Assembly: GCA_016703005.1 (NCBI GenBank)
Contig: JADJCX010000033.1
Coordinates: 434,001-498,000, forward strand
Origin: Flavobacteriales bacterium
Lineage (GTDB): Bacteria > Bacteroidota > Bacteroidia > Flavobacteriales_F > PHOS-HE28
Length of the DNA stretch: 64,000 nt
Reading direction: 5' to 3'
The notes under the pieces are model-generated. The model did no database searches. It saw only the letters and a list, made by a program, of their open reading frames with translations, and had not been told where the DNA came from. Shown one piece after another: positions 28,047-37,473 of the stretch; position 1 is the first letter of the stretch, and each line of letters begins with the position of its first letter. A program made the translations under genes and the position numbers.

Positions 28047-28505
28047 TCAGGGCAACTGCCTGAACTGCTTCAACCCTTCAAGGATCCCCTGCATCAACAC
28101 GTTGGGATCAATGCTCATGCGCAGGTTCACTTGCACCAACCGCGCGTCACTGAACTGCTCCGCCCGGCGGAAGCCCTTCGAAATGCTCAGCGAAAGTGAA
28201 GTCGGGTAGGCTCCGCTGAACAACAGGCTCAGCGCCTTGCCACCGGCCATGCGCAAATGGTAGCGCGGATAGTCGTCGGTGCTGCTGCCCCATGTCGTGT
28301 CGTGCTCCAGGACATGGCCCATGGCTTTCAAGTCCGCAGCCCATTGGTCCATTACGTAGTAGAGAACGTCCTCCAAGAAAACGGCCGGGTCGGTCGGTAG
28401 CTGGTGTTGGCGTTGGTCAGGAGCAGCGTAGTGGCGTGAGCAGGCTTGGCGCAGAGCCACCAGCAGCTCGTCCAGCTGGGAAGTAAAGGTCAACGTTTCG
28501 GTCAA
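28047..28505 (-). CDS. Hypothetical protein, 152 residues
   Basis: I do not recognise the family. The protein is soluble, with a helical first half (LDELLVALRQACSRHY, FLEDVLYYVMDQWAADL) and a strand-rich second half (YPRYHLRMAGGKALSLLFSG, LSISKGF, VQVNLRMSI). No signal peptide or membrane segment. It lies between the SixA-like gene and clpB on the same strand, 95 bases after clpB. Codon use looks like its neighbours, so it is likely a real gene. Confidence 0.65.
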   Translation of the reverse strand: MTETLTFTSQLDELLVALRQACSRHYAAPDQRQHQLPTDPAVFLEDVLYYVMDQWAADLKAMGHVLEHDTTWGSSTDDYPRYHLRMAGGKALSLLFSGAYPTSLSLSISKGFRRAEQFSDARLVQVNLRMSIDPNVLMQGILEGLKQFRQLP

Positions 28506-28600
28506 AGCGATCTCGTCTTCAGTTCAGGGGGCAACTTATTCGCATGGAGCATGCGATGCCACACCGTTGACGGATCGTTTTTGCACGATCGATCCAACGA

Positions 28601-31255
28601 TCACGCCTTCACCTTCCGAACGCCCTTCGTCGAATTGCCATTGCTCCGCTCCGCTTCGTCGATCGGTTTGCGGAATACGATGTTGCCGTCGAACACATCG
28701 ATCACTTGTTGGACCCCTGTCTCAACCGTACCGGAGATGATCTGTCGGCTCAACTCGTTGAGCAGCTCGCGTTGGATCATGCGCTTGATCGGTCGCGCGC
28801 CGAACTGTGGGTCGTAGCCGGTCTCGGCAATGTGATCCACGAGTTGTTTGCTCGGCGTGAGATGGATGTCCTTCTCTTCCAGTTTGCGCATGAGTGCTGC
28901 GAGCTGCAGTTCCACGATCGCTCGCACATCAGCGTGCGTCAGCGGACGGAACACAATGGTCTCATCAATGCGGTTCAGGAATTCCGGGCGCACCGTGCGG
29001 CGCAGCAGGTCCAGGACTTCACGTTTCGTGCGCTCGATCACCTCATCGCTGTTGCTCGCATCCATCCGTTCGAAGTTCTCCTGGATCACCGCGCTACCGA
29101 TGTTGCTCGTCATGATCACGATGGTGTTCTTGAAGTTCACCACGCGGCCCTTGCCGTCGGTGAGCCGACCATCATCGAGCACCTGCAGAAGTACGTTGAA
29201 TACATCAGGGTGTGCCTTTTCGATCTCGTCCAGCAACACCACGCTGTAAGGCTTGCGGCGTACAGCCTCAGTCAGTTGGCCACCATCATCGTGACCGATG
29301 TAGCCGGGAGGCGCACCGACCAATCGGCTCACCGTGTGGCGCTCTTGGTATTCGCTCATATCGATGCGCACCATGGCGTTGTCGTCGTTGAAAAGGAATT
29401 CCGACAGTGCTTTGGCCAGTTCGGTTTTCCCGACTCCCGTAGTGCCGAGGAAGATGAACGAACCCACTGGGCGCCGTTCGTCACCCAGCCCACTGCGGCT
29501 CCTGCGAACGGCATCCGCGACAGCACGCACTGCTTCGTCTTGGCCGATGACGCGCTTTTCGAGTTCCTGTTCCAAGCGCAACAGCTTGGTGCGTTCCGCT
29601 TCCATCATGCGGCTCACGGGAATGCCGGTCCAGCGCGCGACAACGTTCGCGATCTCCTCCACATCCACTTCCTCCTTGATCATCTTCTGTCCGCCGTGCA
29701 TCGCAGCGAGTTCAGCCTTCGCCGCAGCCAAGGCATCCTCGGTTTCCTTCATGCGGCCATAGCGTAGTTCCGCAACCTTCCCGAAATCGCCGTCGCGCTC
29801 AGCCTGTGCAGCGTCGAATTTCAATTGTTCGGCGCGCTCCTTCGCCTCGTTCATCTTCAACACCAACGCGCGCTCAGCTTGCCAGCGGGCTTTCAGCCCA
29901 TCGCGCTGGCCACTTAAGTCGGCAAGTTCCTTGTTCAGGTCAGTGAGCTGCGCCTCGTCGTTCTCGCGTTTGATGGCCTCGCGTTCGATCTCGAGTTGCA
30001 TGATGCGCCGTTCGATCTCATCCAGCGCTTCAGGCTTGCTGTTCATTTCCATGCGCAACTTGCTGGCGGCTTCATCCATCAGGTCGATGGCCTTGTCGGG
30101 CAGGAAACGATCGGTGATGTACCGCTGGCTGAGTTCAACCGCACTGATTATCGCAGCATCCTTGATCAGCACTTTGTGATGGTGCTCATATTTCTCTTTC
30201 AAGCCGCGAAGGATGCTTATCGCGTCTTCGCGATCGGGCTCATCCACGTTCACCTTTTGGAAACGGCGTTCCAACGCTTTGTCCTTCTCGAAGAACTTCT
30301 GGTATTCGTTCAGCGTGGTGGCTCCGATGGCCCGCAGTTCACCACGTGCCAATGCTGGCTTCAGGATGTTGGCGGCGTCCATAGCGCCTTCACCGCCACC
30401 CGCGCCCACCAAGGTGTGGATCTCGTCAATGAAGAGCACGATGTTGCCTTCGGCACTGATCACCTCTTTCACAACGGCTTTCAGGCGTTCCTCGAATTCG
30501 CCTTTGTACTTGGCGCCTGCCACCAACGCACCCATGTCGAGGCTGAACACCTGTTTGCTCCGTAGATCATCGGGCACATCGCCGTTGCTGATGCGCTGGG
30601 CGATGCCTTCGGCGATCGCGGTCTTACCAACGCCCGGCTCACCGATGAGGATCGGATTGTTCTTGGTGCGCCGACTGAGGATCTGCAGTGTTCGGCGGAT
30701 CTCCTCATCTCGGCCGATCACCGGGTCGAGCTTGTTCTCCCGGGCCAAGAGGTTAAGGTTCTTCGCGTACTTGTTCAGCGCGTTGTAACTGTCCTCTTGG
30801 CTCTGGCTTGTAACGCGCTCGCCTTTGCGCAAATGCTTGATCGCCGCGATCAAGTCCTTACGCGTAATACCGTTGTCCTTGAGCAGTTGCGCGGTGGTGT
30901 CCGTACCGTCGAGTATGCCGAGCAGTAAATGCTCAACGCTCACGTACTCATCCCCGAATTCTTTCAAAGAGCCGATGGCTTTCTGCATGGCCGTGGCTGC
31001 TGTCCGGCTCAATTGGCCTTGGTCGCCGCCCTGCACCTTCGGGTAGCCTGCAACGATGCGGTCAAGTGCTTGCACGAGCGCTGGAAGGTTCGCGTTCAGC
31101 TTCTTCAACAGGAAAGGAGCAACGTCCTTGTCAACTTCCAGTATTCCCTTCAACAGGTGCCCGTTCTCGATCGCTTGCTGGCCATTGGCCATTACGTAGC
31201 GTTGCGCCTGTTCGACGGCTTGTTGGCTACGAAGGGTGAATTTGTTCAGGTCCAT
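28601..31255 (-). CDS. clpB: ClpB disaggregase (Hsp100 AAA+ chaperone)
   Basis: 884 residues, full length. The N-domain (1-150) starts MDLNKFTLRSQQAVEQA. AAA1 has Walker A GEPGVGKTA (205-213) and Walker B VLFIDEIHTL. The coiled-coil middle domain covers about 400-530 (EIERRIMQLEIEREAIKREN), and AAA2 has Walker A GTTGVGKTE with VVLLDEIEKAH. There is no ClpP-binding tripeptide loop of the ClpA/C type and the long middle domain identifies ClpB. It works with DnaK to dissolve protein aggregates after heat stress. The 146-base gap upstream is shared with a divergent gene. Confidence 0.97.
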   Translation of the reverse strand: MDLNKFTLRSQQAVEQAQRYVMANGQQAIENGHLLKGILEVDKDVAPFLLKKLNANLPALVQALDRIVAGYPKVQGGDQGQLSRTAATAMQKAIGSLKEFGDEYVSVEHLLLGILDGTDTTAQLLKDNGITRKDLIAAIKHLRKGERVTSQSQEDSYNALNKYAKNLNLLARENKLDPVIGRDEEIRRTLQILSRRTKNNPILIGEPGVGKTAIAEGIAQRISNGDVPDDLRSKQVFSLDMGALVAGAKYKGEFEERLKAVVKEVISAEGNIVLFIDEIHTLVGAGGGEGAMDAANILKPALARGELRAIGATTLNEYQKFFEKDKALERRFQKVNVDEPDREDAISILRGLKEKYEHHHKVLIKDAAIISAVELSQRYITDRFLPDKAIDLMDEAASKLRMEMNSKPEALDEIERRIMQLEIEREAIKRENDEAQLTDLNKELADLSGQRDGLKARWQAERALVLKMNEAKERAEQLKFDAAQAERDGDFGKVAELRYGRMKETEDALAAAKAELAAMHGGQKMIKEEVDVEEIANVVARWTGIPVSRMMEAERTKLLRLEQELEKRVIGQDEAVRAVADAVRRSRSGLGDERRPVGSFIFLGTTGVGKTELAKALSEFLFNDDNAMVRIDMSEYQERHTVSRLVGAPPGYIGHDDGGQLTEAVRRKPYSVVLLDEIEKAHPDVFNVLLQVLDDGRLTDGKGRVVNFKNTIVIMTSNIGSAVIQENFERMDASNSDEVIERTKREVLDLLRRTVRPEFLNRIDETIVFRPLTHADVRAIVELQLAALMRKLEEKDIHLTPSKQLVDHIAETGYDPQFGARPIKRMIQRELLNELSRQIISGTVETGVQQVIDVFDGNIVFRKPIDEAERSNGNSTKGVRKVKA

Positions 31256-31401
31256 GGTTATGAGTCTTGGTCGCTCTTGCGGCGCGCTCGTCGATCGAAG
31301 ATCATACCGCTCCCCAAAGGCTACGTGGATCGCGCCGTTCCGTCATCATTTCAGACGATGACCTGTCACATCGACCGGGCGTGGCTTAGTTTCCGGTCGC
31401 A

Positions 31402-34400
31402 ATGCGCTCCCGCATTCATCGCTCCATTGTCTTGCTTCCAGCAATGGTTGTCGCATTGTTGGCCAATGGTCAGTACTGGATGCGCGGCTGGGGAAGTCTC
31501 GCCGATGATCGGATCGAAGCCATGGAGCCGTTGTCGGGTGGCGACGTGATCGCTGTGGGTTCATTCAGCGGTTTTTTCGATATGCAGGACACCATGATCA
31601 TTACCCAAGGCGTAACGGATGGGTTTGTTGCGCGTGTGGATGGCAACGGCTCCGTTGTCTGGGTGCGAATTATCGGTGGCACCGGAGTGGACCGTGCATT
31701 GGATGTGGCAGTGGATGGAAATGGGAACGTGGCAGTTGTGGGCCAGTTCGCAGGCACCATGGTGGTGGGTGGCTCAACGCTCACTAGCAATTCTGGGTCG
31801 CTCGATGCGTTCGTGGTACTCTACAACGCCAACGGGACCGTGCAGTGGGCTGCGGCAATGGGCGGGCCGGGCAACGCGGATAGGGCAAGCGCCGTGGCCC
31901 TCGCACCGGATGGCAGTGTTCTCGTCGGAGGCGATTTCAGCCACACCGCCCTCTTTGGCGGGAGCCCACTCACCAGCGCGTTCGACAATCTGCTCAATGC
32001 GCCGGGCATCGATGTGTTCCTTGCCAGGTTCAACAATGCAGGCGTCTTTCAGTGGGTTAGGCAAGGCAGTGCCACCTTGGAAGAGGAATGCATCAGCGTA
32101 GCAAGCGACAACGCCGGAGCTGCCTACTTCACAGGGCGCTTCACGGATGATATCACCTTTCAGCAATTGCATGCGAACGCGCAGGATGATGCGATCTTCC
32201 TCGTGAAGTTCGATGCTGCAGGGAACGAGGTTTGGTTCCGACGGATCACCGGTGCGATCACCAACCAAGCCACCGACCTGGAGTGGGAAGCGAATTCACT
32301 TTACATGGCCGGCTATCAGAGCGGCAGCGCCATCGTGTTCGGCAATACGAACACGCCGATCGGAAGCAACTATCCGAACAGCGCATTCTTGTTGAAGGTG
32401 GATGCTGCAGGAGCCGTGCAGGATCAATGGACGTTCGGAAGCGAGAGCTTGATCGGGGCGGTTGATCTTTGCATCGGCGATACCGCCATCGCCATCGGTG
32501 GTTGGTTCGAGTGCACCCTTTCGCAAGGAGAGGATGAGCACGGCGCCGGTCTGTTCTTCAGTATCGGGCCGCGCAATGATTGGATAGCGGAGATCGGCTT
32601 AAGCAGTTTGCAGCATGGCTTTGTGCAACAGATCGGCCGGCACTTCCCTGGAGGTTTGAATGCTGTTTCGCTCGGCGACGATGAAGCGATCGTCGCGGCC
32701 GGTGTGTACCGCAAGGAGTTGATCGTTGCCGGTATCGATAGCATCATGGATCCCGTGCCGATGTTGCCGATGACCGGTATCAACGACGGCACCGAGATCT
32801 GCTCAGACCCGTTCTATGGTGACTTCTACTCACTGGACAGCATAGGGCTCTTCGATGCCTTTATCGTGGAAGCGTTCCCGCGCAACCGCAGCATCTACGA
32901 TGTCTTCCGTCGCGATCCCGGCCCGTGCAACTTGCAAACCTTGCCCTCGGGGACCGTTGGACCGCTGATCCCGCCGGATGTCATGGTCGGCGATACGGCG
33001 TTTGCTTGCGGAGGCGGGGTGTTCGCTGTCGGATTCCCGTTCCCCACGTTGACCGAACCGGCGTATGGGGCCAATGCCCCGTGGTCGCAGGTTGTTTGGA
33101 GTGATGGCAGCACGGGCCCCGGCAACTCGGTGGACACCTTGGAACAACTCTGGGCAACGGGCAGCACGGTTGATGGGTGTTATGCGTTCAGCGATACGGT
33201 TTGGGGTGGCTATTGGCCCAACCCCGGTTCCATTACCCTCACGGACGACCAAGGCATCAATGTCGCCTGCACGGATTGTGAGGATATCGTGGTGTGTTTG
33301 CCCATAAATCCTGAACTCACGGTCGGGTTCCTCGATAGCAGTATCGTCAATTTCGAGTGGGTGACCCCCGGTGGAGTGATACCGGGCGATACGACGATCA
33401 CGGCGACCGTAACCGGGTTCTACTACGCATTCGGGTATAACGCCTTCAATTGTGCGAATGCGGTGCAGGTCGAAGTGATCCTTCAGCCTGTTAGCTCTCT
33501 CGATAACCTCACCGCGTTGCTCGAATTCGATTTCCCCGAGGACACCGACGGGAATGACACCATACGTATGTGCGGTAGTGGCACGGTGAACGGTACGGTG
33601 GATCACACCATTTTCGATAATGGGGTACAAGTCACGAGTGACCCGCCCGGTATAACGGCGCTTGATTCAGTCTTCAACGGTACCTATGTCTTCCAGACCA
33701 CCAGTACGTTGCCCATTACGATCAATCCGGGGGTGGTGAGCGCCACAGTTACCGGCGAAGGTTGGTATGTGTGGGAGTACCACTACTACTTGAGCAATTT
33801 TCCGTGCGATAGCGATCTGTTCCTGTTCATTGCCCGCGATAGCATCTACGTGGACACCATTCTTACCAATTACACCAATGTGTTCATCAGCGGCACCATA
33901 CTCATGTGCGCCGGCGACACCATCGAGCTCGTTGCAGTGACCACCGACCCTGGTGCTCTGGCGTGGACCGGTCCCGGTATTGTGGGCGACACTTCTGCGG
34001 CGATGGTGCAGATCACACAGCCTGGTTACTACGCCATTGAACTCACGCCGACCGACACTGGCGCATGTACGTATGGGTCGGCTGATACGCACCTGATCAA
34101 TCTCGACCCGGCCCCGTTCATCACCATGCTTCCTGCGAACGGGTTGATCTGCCCGGGCGACTCCATTCAGGTCGTTGTTACCGGGGTGGGCGCATACCAG
34201 TGGTACGGCCCTACAGGTCCGATCGGCACCGGCACACCCGAGTTGTATGTGAGCGAGCCGGGCAGTTACTACGTGGTGATGGTGGGCCCTGCCGGATGCG
34301 GGCAGGCGAGCAATACGGTCGATGTGGTGAACTACAGCACGCCTTACATATCCGCGTATCCGCAACCGGTGTTGTGCAATGGTGGCTCGGTAACACTGAA

Positions 34401-35748
34401 CGTGAATGCACCGGGCTCGCTCGCGGCAGTGCAATGGCTGGCACCACTTTCCGGCAATGGTCTCACGCAAGTGGTTACCCAGCCGGGCATCTATCAATGC
34501 AGCATCACCTTGTGTGGTATCGTCACAACGGCATCCATCGAGGTGATCGCAAGCACGTTGAGCGTTGGCGTGGTTTCCATCGGACCGTTCGAGATCTGCA
34601 ACGACAGTACAACGTTGTTGCAAGCAACTCCCGGCTTGGTAGCGTACTTATGGATCCCTTCACTTGCCACCGGCGAGAACGTGTTCGTCGGCCCCGGCCA
34701 GCATAGCGTTGTCGGTTTCGATCAGTATGGATGTGCTGATACAGCAGGTGTCGCTGTCGTGAATGCCATTGCTTTCACCGATAGTGTTCAAGGTTCGGCG
34801 ACCACGGTTTGCGCAGGCGATACATCGCTGATCACCGCAACGGGTAGCGGTGTGTTGCTGTGGTACAGTGATGCGGGTGCTACCCAGCTTATCGGCTCCG
34901 GTAATGCCATAACGATCGGTCCAGTGTTCGGGAATACTGCTGTGTATGTGACCCAGACCGAAGGCGCTTGCACCAGCGATGCGGCATTGGTGCCGGTGCC
35001 AGTGGTGCCGTTGCCACCGGCGTTGCCGATACTAGGCGATACGTTGCTCTGCATCGGTGACACGCTCGACCTGTTCATTGACCTGAATAATTCCCCAGCC
35101 CAGGTATGGAGCACACCGAGCGGGCTGTTGATCAACGATCGCCCATACTCGCCCAGTTCAATTGCAGCGGACATGGGGTGGTACTCGGTCAGCTATACGA
35201 TCGGAGGAAACGGTTGTTGGAGCCCCAGCGACAGTGTGTTCGTCACCGTGTTCCCGCTGCCCGATCCCGGACTTCCACCGAACGCACTGATCTGCGCGGG
35301 TGATCTGCTTAGCATCAACGCGACACCTGATCTTGCCAGCTACCTCTGGAGCACCGGCGCTGAAACAATGTCCATCACTGTCACTGAACCTGGCACATAC
35401 AGCGTGACAGTTGTCGGCACCGGCGGCTGCCAATCGACTGATAGCATGATGGTGGGCGAGGGGCCCTGCGACTTGGATGTTCCCAACGTGATCACACCGA
35501 ACGGCGATGGGGCCAATGACGTCATCGATCTCGACTTGTCGGGGTTTGCAACGGCAACCTTCAAGATCTGGAACCGCTGGGGCCAGAAGCTGGATGAGAT
35601 CACTGCACCGCGCATCATCTGGGATGGTCGCGATCGCCTCACCGGCGAACCCGTTCCCAGCGGCACCTACTTCTGGACGCTCAGCGCAACGCGCGCCACC
35701 GGGCTGGTGCAGGAGGCGAACGGTTACGTGATGGTGTTGTACGAGTAG
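31402..35748 (+). CDS. Giant surface protein, gliding-motility/CHU_C-type C-terminal domain
   Basis: 1448 residues. Signal peptide (1-24, ending LLANGQ). Residues about 25-440 are SBBP-like beta-propeller repeats (GDVIAVGSFSG, VAVVGQFAGTM, VLVGGDFSHT, AYFTGRFTDD). About 500-1340 is a series of Ig/PKD-like modules with conserved CAGDT or CPGDS motifs (LMCAGDTIELVA, LICPGDSIQVVV, TVCAGDTSLITA, LLCIGDTLDLFI, LICAGDLLSINA). The C-terminus is a CHU_C domain (VPNVITPNGDGANDV, FKIWNRWGQKL, YFWTLSAT), the signal for T9SS export and surface anchoring. Likely an adhesin or motility-associated cell-surface protein. Confidence 0.9.
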   Translation: MRSRIHRSIVLLPAMVVALLANGQYWMRGWGSLADDRIEAMEPLSGGDVIAVGSFSGFFDMQDTMIITQGVTDGFVARVDGNGSVVWVRIIGGTGVDRALDVAVDGNGNVAVVGQFAGTMVVGGSTLTSNSGSLDAFVVLYNANGTVQWAAAMGGPGNADRASAVALAPDGSVLVGGDFSHTALFGGSPLTSAFDNLLNAPGIDVFLARFNNAGVFQWVRQGSATLEEECISVASDNAGAAYFTGRFTDDITFQQLHANAQDDAIFLVKFDAAGNEVWFRRITGAITNQATDLEWEANSLYMAGYQSGSAIVFGNTNTPIGSNYPNSAFLLKVDAAGAVQDQWTFGSESLIGAVDLCIGDTAIAIGGWFECTLSQGEDEHGAGLFFSIGPRNDWIAEIGLSSLQHGFVQQIGRHFPGGLNAVSLGDDEAIVAAGVYRKELIVAGIDSIMDPVPMLPMTGINDGTEICSDPFYGDFYSLDSIGLFDAFIVEAFPRNRSIYDVFRRDPGPCNLQTLPSGTVGPLIPPDVMVGDTAFACGGGVFAVGFPFPTLTEPAYGANAPWSQVVWSDGSTGPGNSVDTLEQLWATGSTVDGCYAFSDTVWGGYWPNPGSITLTDDQGINVACTDCEDIVVCLPINPELTVGFLDSSIVNFEWVTPGGVIPGDTTITATVTGFYYAFGYNAFNCANAVQVEVILQPVSSLDNLTALLEFDFPEDTDGNDTIRMCGSGTVNGTVDHTIFDNGVQVTSDPPGITALDSVFNGTYVFQTTSTLPITINPGVVSATVTGEGWYVWEYHYYLSNFPCDSDLFLFIARDSIYVDTILTNYTNVFISGTILMCAGDTIELVAVTTDPGALAWTGPGIVGDTSAAMVQITQPGYYAIELTPTDTGACTYGSADTHLINLDPAPFITMLPANGLICPGDSIQVVVTGVGAYQWYGPTGPIGTGTPELYVSEPGSYYVVMVGPAGCGQASNTVDVVNYSTPYISAYPQPVLCNGGSVTLNVNAPGSLAAVQWLAPLSGNGLTQVVTQPGIYQCSITLCGIVTTASIEVIASTLSVGVVSIGPFEICNDSTTLLQATPGLVAYLWIPSLATGENVFVGPGQHSVVGFDQYGCADTAGVAVVNAIAFTDSVQGSATTVCAGDTSLITATGSGVLLWYSDAGATQLIGSGNAITIGPVFGNTAVYVTQTEGACTSDAALVPVPVVPLPPALPILGDTLLCIGDTLDLFIDLNNSPAQVWSTPSGLLINDRPYSPSSIAADMGWYSVSYTIGGNGCWSPSDSVFVTVFPLPDPGLPPNALICAGDLLSINATPDLASYLWSTGAETMSITVTEPGTYSVTVVGTGGCQSTDSMMVGEGPCDLDVPNVITPNGDGANDVIDLDLSGFATATFKIWNRWGQKLDEITAPRIIWDGRDRLTGEPVPSGTYFWTLSATRATGLVQEANGYVMVLYE

Positions 35749-35806
35749 GCATGTGCATTCAATCCGTTAACGTAGGTGCTCCTACTTTTCGCTCCCAACT
35801 TCCGCC

Positions 35807-36457
35807 GTGGACTTCCAACGCATCGCATCCGGTGATCGCAGCGCCTACGAGGAGGTGTTCCGTGCGCTTTACCGGCCGTTATGCGCTTTTGCGAACACCT
35901 ATCTGAAGGACCGCGACACGTCCGAAGACCTGGTGCAGGAACTTTTCGTGAAGCTCTGGAACGAACGGCAGCGGTTGGCCGTGAGCACGAGCCTGAAATC
36001 GTACCTGTTCGCGGCTGTGCGCAACCGTTGCTTGAACGAGCAGGTGAAAGTGGTGCGCATGCGCCCGCTGAATGAGGACATGCATGACGCCCCTGATGAG
36101 ACAGGCCGCGATGAAGATGAACACACATGGCGCTCGGCACGTGTGCAGGCCGCTATTGAAGCCTTGCCCGAGGAGCGACGGAAAGTGTTCAAGCTGAGCC
36201 GCAACGAAGCACTGAAGTACCACGAGATCGCTGACCGCTTGGGCATCTCGGTAAAGACCGTGGAGAACCAGATGGGCAAGGCCTTGAAGACCCTGCGCGA
36301 GGAGCTGGCCGACCTTATGCCGGTGTTCGTGGTGCTGTTCTCGACTGCGCTGGAACTGACATTCATCCTCATATCAGCGGCCTCCTTTGTTCTATCCGTC
36401 GCATCTCATTTCCACATTTCACACCTCTCCACATTTCTACCCGGTGGGGGTATTTGA
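35807..36457 (+). CDS. ECF sigma factor (FecI-like) with hydrophobic C-terminal tail
   Basis: 216 residues from a GTG at 35807. Sigma region 2 is at about 10-80 (YRPLCAFANTYLKDRDTSEDLVQELFVKLW) and region 4 at about 115-165 (IEALPEERRKVFKLSRNEALKYHEIADRLGISVKTVENQM). After region 4 there is an unusual tail of about 45 residues, including MPVFVVLFSTALELTFILI, long enough to span or bind a membrane. First gene of a sigma-FecR-STN protein-TonB receptor operon. The gene's last bases overlap a candidate ECF promoter for fecR. Confidence 0.9.
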   Translation: MDFQRIASGDRSAYEEVFRALYRPLCAFANTYLKDRDTSEDLVQELFVKLWNERQRLAVSTSLKSYLFAAVRNRCLNEQVKVVRMRPLNEDMHDAPDETGRDEDEHTWRSARVQAAIEALPEERRKVFKLSRNEALKYHEIADRLGISVKTVENQMGKALKTLREELADLMPVFVVLFSTALELTFILISAASFVLSVASHFHISHLSTFLPGGGI

Positions 36458-36474
36458 ACCCTGACCTGTCATAG
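36447..36474 (+). promoter_or_regulatory. Candidate ECF promoter before fecR
   Basis: GGGGT (36447-36451), 14 bases, then CTGTCATAG (36466-36474). The same two blocks with the same spacing occur at 39372-39399 before the TonB receptor. It lies 12 bases before the GTG of fecR and overlaps the sigma stop codon. Likely -35 and -10 of the operon's own sigma factor. Confidence 0.55.
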
Positions 36475-36486
36475 ACCCGGAACAAC

Positions 36487-37473
36487 GTGAACCCTTCACC
36501 CGATATCGACAGCGATCTGCTGGCCAGCTACGTGGCCGGAGAGGCTGATGCTGCGCAACAGGCGGTTGTGGAGCAGTGGGCTGCCAGTGCGCCTGAGCAC
36601 GCTCGCGAACTGGAGCGCCTGCGCTCGGTTTGGTCATGGAGCGAGGGCCCTTCCCAAGTGGCCGATGTGGATGTGGATAGCGCATGGAAGAAGGTGAGCA
36701 CGCAGATGGACGAAGCACGCGTCATCCCATTGGGTCGGCCGAAGCGTTCCACTTGGGCATGGGTCGCTGCTGCGGCAGCTGTTGTTGGTGTGCTTCTCGT
36801 TGGGCGCGTGCTATTGTCGCCAACACAGCAGGAATTGGTGGCGACCACTGTTCACAACAATGCGCTTCTTGAGGACAGTTCTCAAGTGGTGCTGTCGCCC
36901 GCCTCACGTTTGGTGGCTGTAATGGGAGAGGAGCGATCCGTTGAACTGGACGGGCAGGCCTATTTTGAAGTGAAGCGCGACGAGCAACGGCCCTTCGTCG
37001 TTCACACCACCCATGTTGATGTCACTGTTCTCGGAACGGCCTTCGAGGTGACCGCTTTCGATGGCAACGACACGGTGACGGTGCGCGTGCGGCATGGGAA
37101 AGTGAGGGTCGCCATCCGGCAGGCTCAGGGTGACAGCGCTGGCGATACACTGGTTCTCACCGCCGGAGAACAGACTACTTGGGTGCGCGGCGATCGTTTG
37201 TTGGAACGGGAGGTCATTGGCCCGGTGGAACGATGGGCTGGGCGCATCATTCAGTTCAACAATGCTCCGCTCCAGCAGGTCGTCGATGAGCTGAATTCCG
37301 TGTACGATTCCAGGATCGTCCTTGGCACGGCGGCTATTTCAGGTTGTCCGCTCACGGCATCGTTCGGGGATGAGCCGATCGACGAGATCGTGCGCGTGAT
37401 CGCGAACACCTTCGGTTTTGAGATCATTCGGAATGCCGACGGCAGCTTCACCCTTACCGGCGATGGCTGCTGA
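36487..37473 (+). CDS. FecR-like anti-sigma factor
   Basis: 328 residues from a GTG start. The N-terminal cytoplasmic part (DLLASYVAGEADAAQQAVVE) binds sigma. One membrane helix (about 83-103, WAWVAAAAAVVGVLLVGRV) leads to the periplasmic FecR domain (LVAVMGEERSVELDGQAYFEV, FVVHTTHVDVTVLGTAF, VRHGKVRV) and a C-terminal DUF4974 part (IIQFNNAPLQQVVDELNSVY, LTASFGDEPIDEIVRVIANTF) that contacts the STN domain of the partner. The next gene's start overlaps this stop by 11 bases. Confidence 0.9.
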   Translation: MNPSPDIDSDLLASYVAGEADAAQQAVVEQWAASAPEHARELERLRSVWSWSEGPSQVADVDVDSAWKKVSTQMDEARVIPLGRPKRSTWAWVAAAAAVVGVLLVGRVLLSPTQQELVATTVHNNALLEDSSQVVLSPASRLVAVMGEERSVELDGQAYFEVKRDEQRPFVVHTTHVDVTVLGTAFEVTAFDGNDTVTVRVRHGKVRVAIRQAQGDSAGDTLVLTAGEQTTWVRGDRLLEREVIGPVERWAGRIIQFNNAPLQQVVDELNSVYDSRIVLGTAAISGCPLTASFGDEPIDEIVRVIANTFGFEIIRNADGSFTLTGDGC

